Shown here: piece by piece, positions 43,981-55,040 of the stretch | Layout: each line of letters begins with the position of its first letter | How positions within the stretch are numbered: the first letter of the stretch is position 1 | Assembly: GCA_015499995.1 (NCBI GenBank) | Contig: JADNRV010000001.1 | Span: 1,426,001-1,490,000 of the forward strand | From: Flammula alnicola | Lineage: Eukaryota; Basidiomycota; Agaricomycetes; Agaricales; Strophariaceae | DNA length: 64,000 nt | Direction of reading: 5' to 3' | Notes under the pieces: model-generated | Seen by the model: only the letters and a program-made list of their open reading frames with translations | Told to the model about the DNA's origin: nothing | Databases searched by the model: none | Program-made: the position numbers and the translations under genes

Positions 43981-46900
43981 ATGTCAGTCTCTCCATATTT
44001 ATCTATTTACTCAGTACTGGTGGCAGATATCCGAAATAAAACTATGTTATTACCATGCTCGATATCTCAAGGCCCCACTGAAAATAGAAAAATCATCGAA
44101 GCCAAAGCCCTGCTTGACTCTGGAGCAGGAGGACTTTTTATCGACCGACAATTCGCTGAAGAAATGGGACTCGAGCTCACCAAACTCGACGAACCACTCC
44201 TAGTAAACAATGTCGACGGAACCCGAAACAAGGAAGGAACGATTACCCATTACGTCGAGTTGGATTTTAGCATCAAAAACAAAACAACTCGTCAACAACT
44301 TAAGGTTACAGGGCTTTCCAAAAACCAAATCATCCTAGGTTTCCCATGGCTCCAAAAAGAGAACCCGATAATCGACTGGAAGGCTGGAACCCTGACCTGG
44401 AAACCTCGACCGGCAATCAAACAAAAGAGGAACTTCTCTGGACTCTTTCCAAAAAAGGAATTACCCAAAGGGGATTCATTTAGGAATACCTTGAAGGCAA
44501 CAATCGAAGAAATCACAGACGAACAGGCAAACGGACCAAGGATTGAACCATATGATGAGTCAACCCCAATATTGGAACTAGCGGACCTCCCTCTCACCTC
44601 CAACGAGGTGACGGAGACCTCTACTGACACGGACAAACTCGAGGAGCTTCTAATTTCTTCAATGAATCTGACGGAAGAAGAAGAAATCTATATTAACCTC
44701 AAAACGACAACCTCCCAAACCTTGGCGCTAAAACATGAAACACCAAAAGAAGGGAGAACCTTGGAACAGATGATACCGGCAGAATACCACGACTACCTGG
44801 ACCTATTCGATGAAAAGACAGCAAACGATTTCCTATATCCCGATCATGGGATCATAAAATCGAAATGAAAGAAGGCTTCGAACCAAAGGTTTTCAAAGCC
44901 TATAATCTATCGCAACCGGAAGAAATCGAACTGGACAAATTCATAAAGTCAAACCTGGAAAAAGGATATATCAGACCATCGAAATCTCCCATGGGATCTT
45001 CATTTTTCTTTGTTCAAAAGAAAGATGGGAAACTCAGACCCTGTCAAGATTATCGGTTTCTGAATGATTGGACCATCAAAAATGCCTACCCACTACCACT
45101 GATCCCGGAACTTATGGACAAACTGAAGGGCGCGAAATATTTCACTAAACTCGATGTCCGATGGGGATACAACAATGTTCGAATCCGAAAAGGCGACGAA
45201 TGGAAAGCAGCTTTTAAAACCAACAAGGGACTTTTTGAACCCACAGTCATGTTCTTCGGAATGTGCAATTCCCCAGCCACCTTCCAAGGAATGATGGATG
45301 ACATCTTCAAAGACATGATGTCAGAAACAGGCATCGAACATTGGATAATCATCTATATGGACGACATCCTGATCTTCTCCAAGGATAAACTCAGATTGCG
45401 AGAATACACAAAACGCGTCCTCCAACGCCTCAGGGAAAACGACCTCTATCTGAAACCGGAGAAATGTTTTTTCGAACAACTAAAACTGGAATACCTGGGA
45501 ATGATCATCGAAGAAGGCCAGATCTCGATGGATCCTTCGAAGCTCAAAGGCATCCGAGATTGGCCAATTCCCAAAACAGTCAAGCAGGTCCGATCATTCC
45601 TGGGCTTCGGCAACTTCTACCGGCGATTCATCCGGGCATATTCAGAAATAGCCCGATCACTAAATGAATTACTAAAAAAGGACAAGAACTTCGACTGGAC
45701 TACTGCAGCCCAAAAATCATTCGACGAACTGAAGAAACGGTTTACTGAAGAACCCGTCTTGATAATGGCAGACACCTCCAAGCCCTTCCTCATCGAGTGT
45801 GATGCTTCTAAATATGCATCTGGAGCAGTCCTGATGCAAGAAGACTCAAACGGACAACTACACCCTTGCAGTTTCATTTCGAAAACCTTCTCACCAGCCG
45901 AACGAAACTATGAGATCTATGACAGGGAACTTCTAGCAATGATCAGAGCCCTGCAGGAATGGCGACACTATATTCAAGGCTCCCAGTTCACGACAATAAT
46001 CCACTCAGACCATAAAAACTTGATGTATTTCAGATCGACACAGAAACTAAATCGAAGACAAGCCAGATGGTCGCTCTACCTATCCGAATTTGATATCAAA
46101 TTGATCCATCAAGCAGGAAGCAAGATGGTTCAATCTGATACCCTGTCCCGACGACCAGACTTCATCCCTGACGAGGACCACGACAATGAAGACCAAACCT
46201 TACTACCAGAAAACCTATTCATCAATCTAATCGACCTCGACCTCCAAGAAAAGATTGCTTCCTCGGAGAAATATGACATGGAAGCAACAGAGGCAATCAA
46301 ACGTCTATTGGATGATGGACCAAAGAACTTGCAAAACGACCTTGAAGACTGGACAATCGAAGACCTAGACGGAAAGGACATGCTCTTTTATAAAGGCAAG
46401 AATTATATACCGGACGACCGGAACCTACGTCGAGAAATTGTGAAAGATACCATGATTCACCCACTGCTGGACACCCTGGACAACTGGAAACCTTTAACGC
46501 GCTCAAGGAACATTATTGGTGGCCCGGAATGTGAACCTTTGTCAACAACTACGTAAAAGGATGTGGCGCATGCCAACAATTTAAAATAAACAGGTCACCT
46601 TCCAAGCCAAGCTTAATGCCAATCGAAGGCTCAGAATCGAAAAGACCATGGGCAGACCCGACAATGGACTTCATTACCGGATTACCACCTATTGAAGGGA
46701 AAGACGCCGTATTGGTCATGGTCAACCATGGATCTACCGGGGGGGTGATCACCATCCCCTGTTCTACTTCGACAACGGAAGAAGAGACAGGCCAACTTTT
46801 ACTTGACAACCTTTACAAGAGGTTTGGTCTATCTGACAGTATCCTGTCTGACCGAGGCCCCCAATTCGCTGCAAGAGCATTTAGAGAACTCCTCCGACTC

Positions 46901-47693
46901 CTTGGAATCAAATCAAAATTGACGACCGCTTACCATCCACAAGGGGATGGAGCCACTGAACGAGTCAATCAAGAAATTGAAGCCTATATTTCAATCTTTT
47001 GCTCATCAAACCCAGACACTTGGCTCTACAAGTTAAGCACCATGGAATTCACCTACAACGATCGGAGACACGCAGATAGGACAAGAACCCCGTTCGAACT
47101 AACCTTGGGATATTCACCATTGGCAATCCCCACGTCATACGAAAACACAAAATTTCCAAACGTTGAAGAAAGAATGAAACACCTAATCGAAGACCGAAAG
47201 GAAGCCCTTGCTGCACATGAGCTGGCAAGAGCAAGAATGGCCGAACGTCGCCGATCAAACTTTGTCCCATTCAAAAAAGGACAAAAAGTGTGGCTTGATT
47301 CCAGAAATCTGAAAACCCGGTATAACAAAAAGATGAAGCCAAAACGCGAAGGACCATTCGAAATCCTAGATGTTCTCGGACCATCAACGTATCGCCTTCA
47401 ACTCCCCAAGAACTGGAAGATCCACATGTATTCCATGCCACTCTCCTCATGCCATACACGGAAAACGACATCTACGGAAGAACTTCACACAGCCACCTCC
47501 TGATATCATTGATGGAGAAGAAGAATACGAGGTCAAAGCTATTCTTAACCACAAAAAGCTTCGAAACAAACAGGTGATGTACTTGACCAGTTGGGAAGGA
47601 TATTCGATCACCGAGACCACGTGGGAACCAGAGGAGTCATTTGCCAACGCACAGGAAATTTTGGACACCTACAAACAGCACCACAACCTCTGA
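43981..47693 (+). CDS. Gypsy pol: protease, RT, RNase H, integrase, chromodomain (frameshifted)
   Basis: Enzymes of Ty3/Gypsy replication. Protease: ALLDSGAGGLFIDR (DSG-type active site, about 44,116). RT from about 44,840: WDHKIEMKEGFEPK, then LDVRWGYNNVRI, and YMDDILIFSKD (catalytic YMDD, about 45,355). RNase H: FLIECDASKYASGAVLMQED and SDHKNLMYFRS. Integrase: HHCC-type KGCGACQQFK, TMDFITGLP, LSDRGPQFAARAFRE and HPQGDGATERVNQEIE, giving the D, D, E set. Chromodomain: EYEVKAILNHKK and YLTSWEGYSITETTWEPEE (about 47,528-47,640), ending TGA 47,693. Frame changes lie near 44,840, 46,460 and 47,430. The chromodomain probably steers insertion to marked chromatin. Confidence 0.88.
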
Positions 47694-47725
47694 CATTTGA
47701 CGATCATCCCGAACACAGCCGGATC

Positions 47726-49034
47726 ATGTCAAGCCTCACTGCCTTAGCCCATCGAATCATGACCAACGACATCGCCTTACCCCCTGTCCCAAAATATTCA
47801 CCACCCTTACCCTACTTCTCTGGAATCTTCCTGGACTGGAAACCGGTGCGAAACACTGATGACAACGAACAAGAAGAATGGGAACGCGAGATGCTCAACC
47901 TGGAAATGATCAGACTCAGACTCGAGTATCGCCTTGCACAGCTCGAATCCCTCCTGAACTCCTCCTTCAACGATCCAGAAAAAGGGTGGAGGGACAAGAG
48001 ACTATTTAAACTTGGACGACCTCTCGACCATCCACTAGAACTTAGAGCCAGCCTCACCTCGAAACTTGAACCCTCCGAAAGAACTCCCTTCCAATCCTCT
48101 TCCACCCTAACGATGTCTCAGAACTCCCTGTCCTCCCCTCGAGCATTAAAAGACTCCGCTCCCTCTCCTCCCTACACGCAGTCACAAATGAACTCGCCTC
48201 CCTCATCGAGAGGACCTAGCTCATCGTTATCGAGAGAGAAGCCAGTGAGGCGACCCGAATAGTCTTCCAGAACGAGAACGAACCATCACCAGATCCATCA
48301 CCCAAAACTCCTTAGACCGAATCTTCGAAAACGGAACTCATGTTGGGTTGCTTCAGACCTTGATCCAACTTGACCCTGAGGCAAACACTACCTTTGCTTG
48401 CCTCAACGACATCCGTGCTATTTCTATCGAAACTCGAGCCATCCGACAACTTATGAGCAACACCATCGACACCATCGCCCTTCGTACTAATCGCTTGAAT
48501 GAACGAACATCCAGTCTGATGACAGACTGAACAACAATATCACCTTCAGGAACGCCTATGAGCTCCTCCTTCGCCAACAACCCTCTTTGACTGGAACAGG
48601 AGATGAAGACTCCCCCATACTGTTGATCGATTCCCTACTCCCCCACGACAACCCACTCCTCGAGCCAGAACGGTCAACCTGTCTCGCGAACTTCCCCCAC
48701 GACCGACTTATCCTCCACCAGTACCATCTACCGCCGGACCCAGCCATCGTCATCCCAAACGAACCCTCAATCATAAGAACAGACAGCTCTTTCGACCACC
48801 CCCTTATGATGCAGCGTATGCAAGACTACCCCGAACGCCACCTGGCACTCGTTGCACTGAATGCGGTGGAGAAGGTCATGTAGCAGTCGACTGTCCTTCT
48901 TACCAATGCGGATTGTGTCGACGATACCATCCAGGGCACACGACACTCAGCTGCCCATTTCGGTACTATGAAGACAGGAACCCTGACGATGACCCTTACA
49001 ACAGGAGTCCCTACTTGGAAAGCAGACGTGATTA
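47726..49034 (+). CDS. Extra 3' ORF of the Gypsy element, zinc-knuckle protein (frameshifted)
   Basis: Downstream of the chromodomain, ATG 47726 opens MSSLTALAHRIMTNDIALPP with a helical Glu/Leu-rich segment (MLNLEMIRLRLEYRLAQLES) to 48,262. Protein-like sequence continues in other frames: SLDRIFENGTHVGLLQTLIQ, RAIRQLMSNTIDTIALRTN (to 48,530), then LIDSLLPHDNPLLEPERS, and finally CTECGGEGHVAVDC and CGLCRRYHPGHTTLSC (about 48,857-48,953), two zinc knuckles, with an acidic end near 49,034. It is not part of standard gag or pol. I do not recognise it; an RNA-binding accessory role is likely. Broken by one-base changes in this copy. Confidence 0.6.
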
Positions 49035-49062
49035 GCTTGAAGACGAGGACGTCTTCGATCTA

Positions 49063-49074
49063 GAGAGGGGGTAA
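49063..49074 (+). promoter_or_regulatory. Polypurine tract
   Basis: GAGAGGGGGTAA directly precedes the 3' LTR and would prime plus-strand DNA synthesis. Confidence 0.75.
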
Positions 49075-49530
49075 TGTTACGATCGCACCTGGTTCGCGCA
49101 CGCACGCTCGTACGCACGTACTTTTTCTCTTTACTTACGCTAGCTATGCACCTTCTATCCACTTCCGATCCCATCATTTGCCGCATAGCTCTCCCCCATA
49201 TCCTGTTTCTGTTATATGTTTCACTTTTATCTGTTTTACATCCATCGGCTTCGCGATGGATATCTTACAAGTATCATAACACATCTGAGACGTGTTCTAT
49301 CTATTACTCCGGACTCGCTACTTAGTATAAATACTAGAGTAGCATACGATGTATTCTTTAGCTAGATCTTGAGAATCACATCTTGAGTACCTAGTACAAC
49401 TTGATCCCTCTTGAACACTCTAAGTCGTTTGCGAATGCTTAGGTGACTTCGAATCTCGACCTCAGTCTTGAAGTACGACTTAGGCATTATTTATCCTACC
49501 AGATATTTTATTGCTTGTCAAGTCGTAACA
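49075..49530 (+). repeat. 3' LTR of Gypsy element
   Basis: 456 bp, three substitutions relative to the 5' LTR by my reading; followed by the duplicate cagcc. Confidence 0.95.
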
Positions 49531-49924
49531 CAGCCCTTAAGAGCCATAAGAATTGACAACTTGAGTAACTGCCAGAGTGAATATCAGATATAAATTCTGA
49601 AGTTTCATAAGGCTGTCATGTCCAGAGAAGTATATCCAGAACATTCAGTTGTTGATGGAAGGCCAGACTGAAAATACCAGTCATAGATAATAATGAGATA
49701 TTAGCATGAGTCTATCATTGCTGCTCATTCAATTAGATGCTATTGATGTGTTCTAAGAAGCAAAGATGGGAGAGCTGATACAGCTTCCTGTAGTTGATAG
49801 AACACCAAAAAGAGAGATGTATGCTGGATTCCCAAAGGTGGTATGTCTAAAAGACTAGTGTCACTTGATAATACTGGTAATAGCAGGAATGCCCTGCTGC
49901 TTGTTTTTAATGTACTGGACACCT
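49531..49924. other. Continuation of the composite repeat after the Gypsy insertion
   Basis: AT-rich DNA directly continuing the sequence cut at 42,088. No gene seen. Confidence 0.35.
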
Positions 49925-50640
49925 TCACACACCTAGTGCAGTACTTTGCTGTGCTCCACCTATTCAGGTAGGAATAACTAGAATCTGGTGGAATGTGACT
50001 GGAATCCAGTGGAATGACACTGGAATGGACTGGAATACATTGTATTTTGTTCAATTCAGATGTCACATATCACAGGCCCTTGAATTTGTCAGAAAAGTCG
50101 CATCTGTTGTATCCCAAGCCCTTTGTCCAAAACCACCCAGCAAAAACCAAATCTAAATAAAGAAATTCAGGAGGCAAAATTATCTAAAACAGGTTGCAAA
50201 ACTGCAGGGTCCACCCTAATTTGGCAGATGTCTAAAACCAAAAATTCAGACACAGGGATCACAAGTCACACCTGTGCAAATTGACTTCTTTATATGTCTT
50301 ATTTGTCTATTTGAGATACATATATTATGTGACTGACTTGTGAGTGATTCAGGGTCAATAAGGTACTATCAAATTCAGAATTTGAGAAGATTCTAAATAT
50401 ATCTATGTTATGTGTCCCAGACATGCAATATTACTATATTTAGGGTGTTTGGGGACTGTGGGAACTTTATGCCTAAAAGAGTAATCATACCACCTGCTCT
50501 GAAACCTGTGTGTCTTTAGAAATCATGTGATCTGCTGCTCTTGTTGATGAGAAAAATGCAAAAAACTCAACCAAACCTGGGTCTTTTCAAAATCACCTGA
50601 TCCAAATATTGAATTTCCTAATTAGAACTATGTCTTGGCA
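49925..50640 (-). repeat. Composite repeat copy with TGGAAT word array
   Basis: Minus orientation: body (50,640-50,283, landmarks GATTCAGGGTCAA, ACTATCAAATTCAGAA, GATGAGAAAAATGCA), spacer, then an array of GGAATCCAG/TGGAAT words at 50,045-49,975 in both orientations, then the tail GGAGCACAGCAAAGTACTGC. The body is a diverged copy of 40,960-41,290, but the array word is different. Confidence 0.6.
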
Positions 50641-50744
50641 TACTATCCAATCTTATTTCACAGACAGGTACTGATGTCTATTTCTATATATAGACATCAG
50701 AAATTACCAAATTATAATGTATTTCTATTTCATTCCAGTGGATA

Positions 50745-50824
50745 TGGCTAAGCACGAGTGCAAGTGTCATACAAGTACTCATGAGTTTACTTGTGGGAAT
50801 ACTCACATGAATACCTACTCGCAA
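50745..50824. repeat. Left half of an inverted word array split by Copia
   Basis: GAGTGCAAGT, CAAGTACTCATGAGT, ACTTGTG and TACTCGCAA words in both orientations. The array resumes at 56,386 after the Copia insertion. Confidence 0.6.
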
Positions 50825-51134
50825 TGTAGAAATGTGACTCCTAGATCACAAGATAGATATCTCTCAGTCACGAATAGATGGACTATTATTAGAATATGCT
50901 GTACCTAGATCACAAGATAGATATCTCTACGGTACAGTAAGTATGAGATAAGAATGTATAAATAAGAAAGTGGCTCACCTCAGTCACGAATAGATGGACT
51001 GAGGTGCTACATAGGGTGTATGTACTAATATATAGTATATGTAATAAAGGGGGCAAAGACCATGAGACGAAATAAAGAAGAAATGTAACTAAGAGTCCAT
51101 TGTGCGATCACGGTGCAAGCACCAGATCTCAACA
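50825..51134 (-). repeat. 3' LTR of Copia element
   Basis: 310 bp; on the minus strand TGTTGAGATCTGG...TTCTACA, preceded by the purine tract GGTGAGGAGGAG. Confidence 0.93.
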
Positions 51135-51250
51135 CTCCTCCTCACCGTGATAGCACACTCCTCCTCGTATGGAGTCATGTTACCGTAGGCCGCCAAAAGT
51201 CCGCAGTCGGACTAGAGGGACGGGCCCAAGGGCCTTTGTGAAGATGTCAG

Positions 51251-53232
51251 CTATGTTGTCTTTGGTGTTGATGTATGAGAGCGATAGTTCCTCGCTTTGT
51301 ACGCGTTCCGCAAGTAGTGATAATGAATGTCAATATGTTTCGCACGCGCATGCATAGAAGGATCCTCCGAAAGACATATAGCTGCATTATTATTGCAAAG
51401 GATGGTAGTTGGCCCAGGTTCGAGTAGTCCGATTTCGCCTAAGAGAATTCGTAGCCATATAGCCTCCTTGGATGCTTCGAACGCAGCGGTATATTCTGCT
51501 TGACATGAAGAGGTTGCCACGGTCTTTTGTTTCTTTGCGCTCCAGGATATGAGGCCAGAACCCAGTGAGAAGCCATACCCGCCTACGCTCCTCCTTGTGT
51601 CAAGACAGTTAGCCCAGTCAGAGTCGGTGAACCCAAGGAGTCGTAAGTCGTTGTCCCCGCCTAGTGTGAGCTTTAGTTCCCGAGTGCCTTTCAGGTAACG
51701 TATAACGCGTATTGCGGCATTCCAGTGGGAATATGTGTAGCAATCAAGGAACTGTGACAATTGTTGAACAGCATATGAGATGTCGAATCGAGTGGCGACT
51801 GCTAAGTAGATTAGACATCCAACGAGGGAGCGATAGGGTAATTTAGCTAGTTTGTCGCGTTCTTCGGGGGAATCGAGCCAGGTTTTGGTCGCCGTAGTTT
51901 GAGACCAGGATCCATTGGAGTTGATACGGGGTGGCTATCAGTCTGGCCAAATTGAGAAACGATCTTGTCGATTAAGGCAGTTTGGGATAAAGAAACGGAA
52001 CGAGTTTTACGGTCGCGGGAGATGGCAATGCCGATGCAGAATTTTGGCTCACCCAGATCGGATATTACCCATCGAGATCGCATTTGAGTCTTAAATCTCG
52101 CATTCTCCTCCTCTGAATCGGCGATGGACAGAAAATCGTCAACGTGCACAGCAGCAATGACGATTCCGTTTCGCTTTTTCGGTAGTAAATGCAAGACTCA
52201 CTGGAAAGTCTGGTAAATCCCCAATCGACCATCGCGGCGTCCATTGTCTTGTTCCATAAGCGCCCTGCTTGTTTCATTCCATATAAGCCCCGTTGGAGCA
52301 TCCACACGAAATCTTCGAAGCCGGGTTCTACCATCCCTTCAGGTTGTTCCATGAATTGTACCTCATCATATGGTAGCAAGCTGTAAAGGAAGGCAGTTTT
52401 AATATGATCTGTTGCGCATCCCATCCAAAAATAGCTGCAATGTGTAGCAGGATGCGCCATGACTCCATACGCGTGGTCGGTGAGGTGGTGCAGGTATAGT
52501 CCTTTCCGTAGATCTGTTCAAATCCCTTGAAGACCAGTCTGACTTTATGGCGTACGACGTCGCCGTTCTCATTGCGTTTTCTAGTGAAAATGGGTCGTCC
52601 TTTTCAGATCTTGGTGCCCAAAGGAACTTCCGATCGCGGGACTAGTTTGTATACACCCATGTCCTTTAGAGATTTCAGCTCTTCGCGGTAACCTTGTTCC
52701 CATTGCTTTGCCTCTGATGATTCCTGGGCCTCTTTCCAAGAGCGAGGTTCATTATCGACACCCATGGTCCGTGGGTCGATGTTGCCGCATTCCGCGATAG
52801 ATGCCAGGACAATGTCGACGAGTTGGGCTTGATCCTCCGTAGGCGATTGATGGTTAAGCACTCAAACATTGTCTTCAACTCCTCCACCGCTGCTGTTTCC
52901 AATACCGCCGGTTGGTTTCGAGCCTCGTCTGCCCGTATGTCCACCAACGTCTTTCTCTTCTCACTTCTCGCAGATGCTACGCGTTCAGCGCTCGCCTTTG
53001 ACTCCGATATCGCCTTCTCGAGGCGCGTCGGGTGAGTAACTCCTGCGGCCCGATAAGTTTCCGATGCAGCGATTCGAGATGATTGCCGAGGGGGATCTAT
53101 GACAGGTACGATCGAAATGTGTCCCTGATCGACGTCAGGTAACATCTCCTCCTGATCCGGTAATTGTTCCTGATCCGGTATAGGGATAGGCGTAGGGTTC
53201 AGCTCAGGTATCGGTTGTCCTATGGGCGGCAA
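51251..53232 (-). pseudogene. Copia reverse transcriptase and RNase H (multiple frame changes)
   Basis: Minus-strand pieces: SWKEAQESSEAKQWEQGYRE and YKLVPRSEVPLGTKI (RT start), IKTAFLYSLLPYDEVQFMEQ, QRGLYGMKQAGRLWNKTM, VIAAVHVDDFLSIADSEE (catalytic VDD), DLGEPKFCIGIAISRD, then RNase H with VIRYLKGTRELKL, GFTDSDWANCLDTRRSVGGY and ATSSCQAEYTAAFEASKEAI, and the end HARAKHIDIHYHYLR. All expected Copia motifs are there, in order but in several frames, with at least four interruptions between 51,760 and 52,870. The enzyme is not producible from this copy as written. Confidence 0.85.
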
Positions 53233-53342
53233 AGTTTCCTCCTCCTCACCATCAAAGAGGATAGGCGTCGACGTAGCACTCTTTACTATGTCTTGTAGAG
53301 AGTGTGGGGGTTGGGATTGGGGGGTATTGGCGGTTGCATTGG

Positions 53343-54346
53343 TTAGCGTGGTTTATTTATAGGTTGTCGACCGTCTTCATGACTCTCGATGAAACGTACG
53401 TGATACGATATGTACACCTTCTTGGTTTGGTGATTGTAACATCGATAAGCTTTGGATCGCGGATCATATCCAATAAGAACGCACTCCAGAGAGTGTTCAT
53501 AGATCTTTGAGTTGTGCTTGTTTTGGATTAAGACAAATGCTCGGCATCCAATTTCACGCATGTAAGAGTAGTCAGGTTTACGATCATGCCACGCTTCCCA
53601 TGGTGTCTTGTCATCTTTGAGTGAGCATGTCAGCGTCTTGTCATGGAGGTGATTTGCCGTGATGTAAAACTCATCCCAAAGTTCTGGTGGACAGTTGGCG
53701 TATATTCGCATAGAGCGCGCTTTTCGCATTAGGGTGCCGTGAACGCACTCACAGCGTCCAAGTTGTGCTGAAGTGTAAGGGGCCGTAAATTTGTGGTCTA
53801 CGCCCCTACTCATCAACCAGTCGTTCATTTTGTTGGACTTGAGCTCGCCATTGTCCGTATAATAGTGTTTGACTTTAAGACCTTTTTGGTTTTCCATAGC
53901 GAGTTCCCATGCTTGGAGTTCGGGATAGGCGCGCGCTTTATTGGGGAGCGAAATCGACCATATAGTGCTGGTTGCATCATCAATGATGTTCATAACATAT
54001 AGATTGCCACTAAACGATTTTACAGCCATCGGTCTGCATAAGTCCACAAAGACTTTCTCTAGTTTCACTTCAGCTTTATGACCCGGCCCCTCCTCATGCT
54101 TATTCGGAACAGACGAGCGAGTCTGTTTCCCAAGGATGCATGAGTTGCACTTCGGAGGGGTAGGAAAGCTCTTAGGCATACCGTTGATGAGTCCCTTGCG
54201 TGCCATGTCCTGAATTGTCTGGTAATTTGCATGACCAAGACGGCGGTGCCAGGTTTAATGGTGGGCGCATCGGTAACAGCGAGAGTGGTATGCTCTACTT
54301 GTGGAGAGTGAAGGTCGAGGGAATAAAGGCCTTTCATCGGAAGCAT
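53343..54346 (-). CDS. Copia integrase (partial, frameshifted at its start)
   Basis: The minus strand reads SCILGKQTRSSVPNKHEE (zinc-binding cysteines), VFVDLCRPM (first catalytic Asp), HYYTDNGELKSNKMNDWLMS (second Asp, in TDNG), and APYTSAQLGRCECVHGTLMR (the Glu position is read as CEC where SER or similar is usual). WEAWHDRKPDYSYMREIGCR, the conserved post-catalytic segment, follows. The GAG-pre-integrase part (TLAVTDAPTIK, LGNRLARLF) is in another frame at 54,065-54,346. A frame change near 54,200 separates them. Confidence 0.8.
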
Positions 54347-54684
54347 GGTTCCGCGTGCGATGACAGCGCCCGTGGAATCATCGTCGATATAGCAGTCATT
54401 TGTCCGAAATGGATATGGACGTTGGACTCACGCGTGACGGCGCTAATGGATATGAGGCGGACAGTGGATTGGGGGACGAATAATACATCCTTGAGTGTAA
54501 CATGGGCCCCCCGAGCAATGCGAAGCTTCACGTCACCAACTCCTATGGCGTTGATCGAAGAACCGCCGACACCTCTGATGGAGCGAGTAGTGATTGGACG
54601 GAGTGAGACGAAGTCTGATGCATCAGGGGAGACGTGGACGCTGGCGCCGGAATCGACGTAGAACGGGCACCTGTCAAGAGACAT
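54334..54684 (-). CDS. Copia protease segment
   Basis: The minus-strand frame contains CPFYVDSGASVHVSPDASDF, with the DSGAS aspartyl-protease active site of retroelements, then VGDVKLRIARGAHVTLKDVL and FVPQSTVRLISISAVTRE, the usual Copia protease to GAG-pre-integrase region. It would cleave the polyprotein. The frame is separate from gag and integrase. Confidence 0.8.
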   Translation of the reverse strand: MSLDRCPFYVDSGASVHVSPDASDFVSLRPITTRSIRGVGGSSINAIGVGDVKLRIARGAHVTLKDVLFVPQSTVRLISISAVTRESNVHIHFGQMTAISTMIPRALSSHAEPCFR

Positions 54685-55040
54685 GACAGGAGTCTTCTTG
54701 ATTTGATTTGGTGCCGCAACAGTGACGAGGGACAGGTCTACATCCCTGCTATGGTCAGCCCAGTTGACGCCGGATACAAAATCATCGACACATGTGAGCC
54801 ACCCTCGTATTCTGCCCGTTCAACTTCTTCCAGTGTCGCAATGCCTTCAGGAACTTCAAACGAAGGGTCGCTGGTGTCGATGGCAGATAGTGTCATGTGT
54901 TCGGTGCATGCGGCGCTCGAGGTGACAGTCTCAGCGTCTATATGAGCGATGTACGCTCGTCCTTCAGCATCCTTGAATGTTACCGGAATTTTCGGTTTCG
55001 ATCCTCCTCCTGATGATGTCTTCGCCGTATCCAGCGCCTT

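Larger units (their letters stand above)
42089..49530 (+). mobile_element. Full-length Ty3/Gypsy chromovirus with self-priming signal and extra 3' ORF
   Basis: A 7,442-bp element with two 456-bp LTRs (42,089-42,544 and 49,075-49,530). By eye they differ at three bases and have no indels. Target duplication cagcc on both sides (42,084-42,088; 49,531-49,535). Order: LTR, primer site, gag with zinc knuckle, protease, RT, RNase H, integrase, chromodomain, extra ORF with two zinc knuckles, polypurine tract, LTR. Protease-RT-IN order is that of Ty3/Gypsy. The coding region changes frame by one base at several places, so this copy is probably not autonomous as written. Confidence 0.93.

Noticed and set aside
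50825..51134. Repeated GATAGATATCTCT and CAGTCACGAATAGATGGAC units, considered as a CRISPR-like or promoter array
   Set aside because: They are internal duplications within the Copia LTR, present identically in both LTRs; not an array of spacers.
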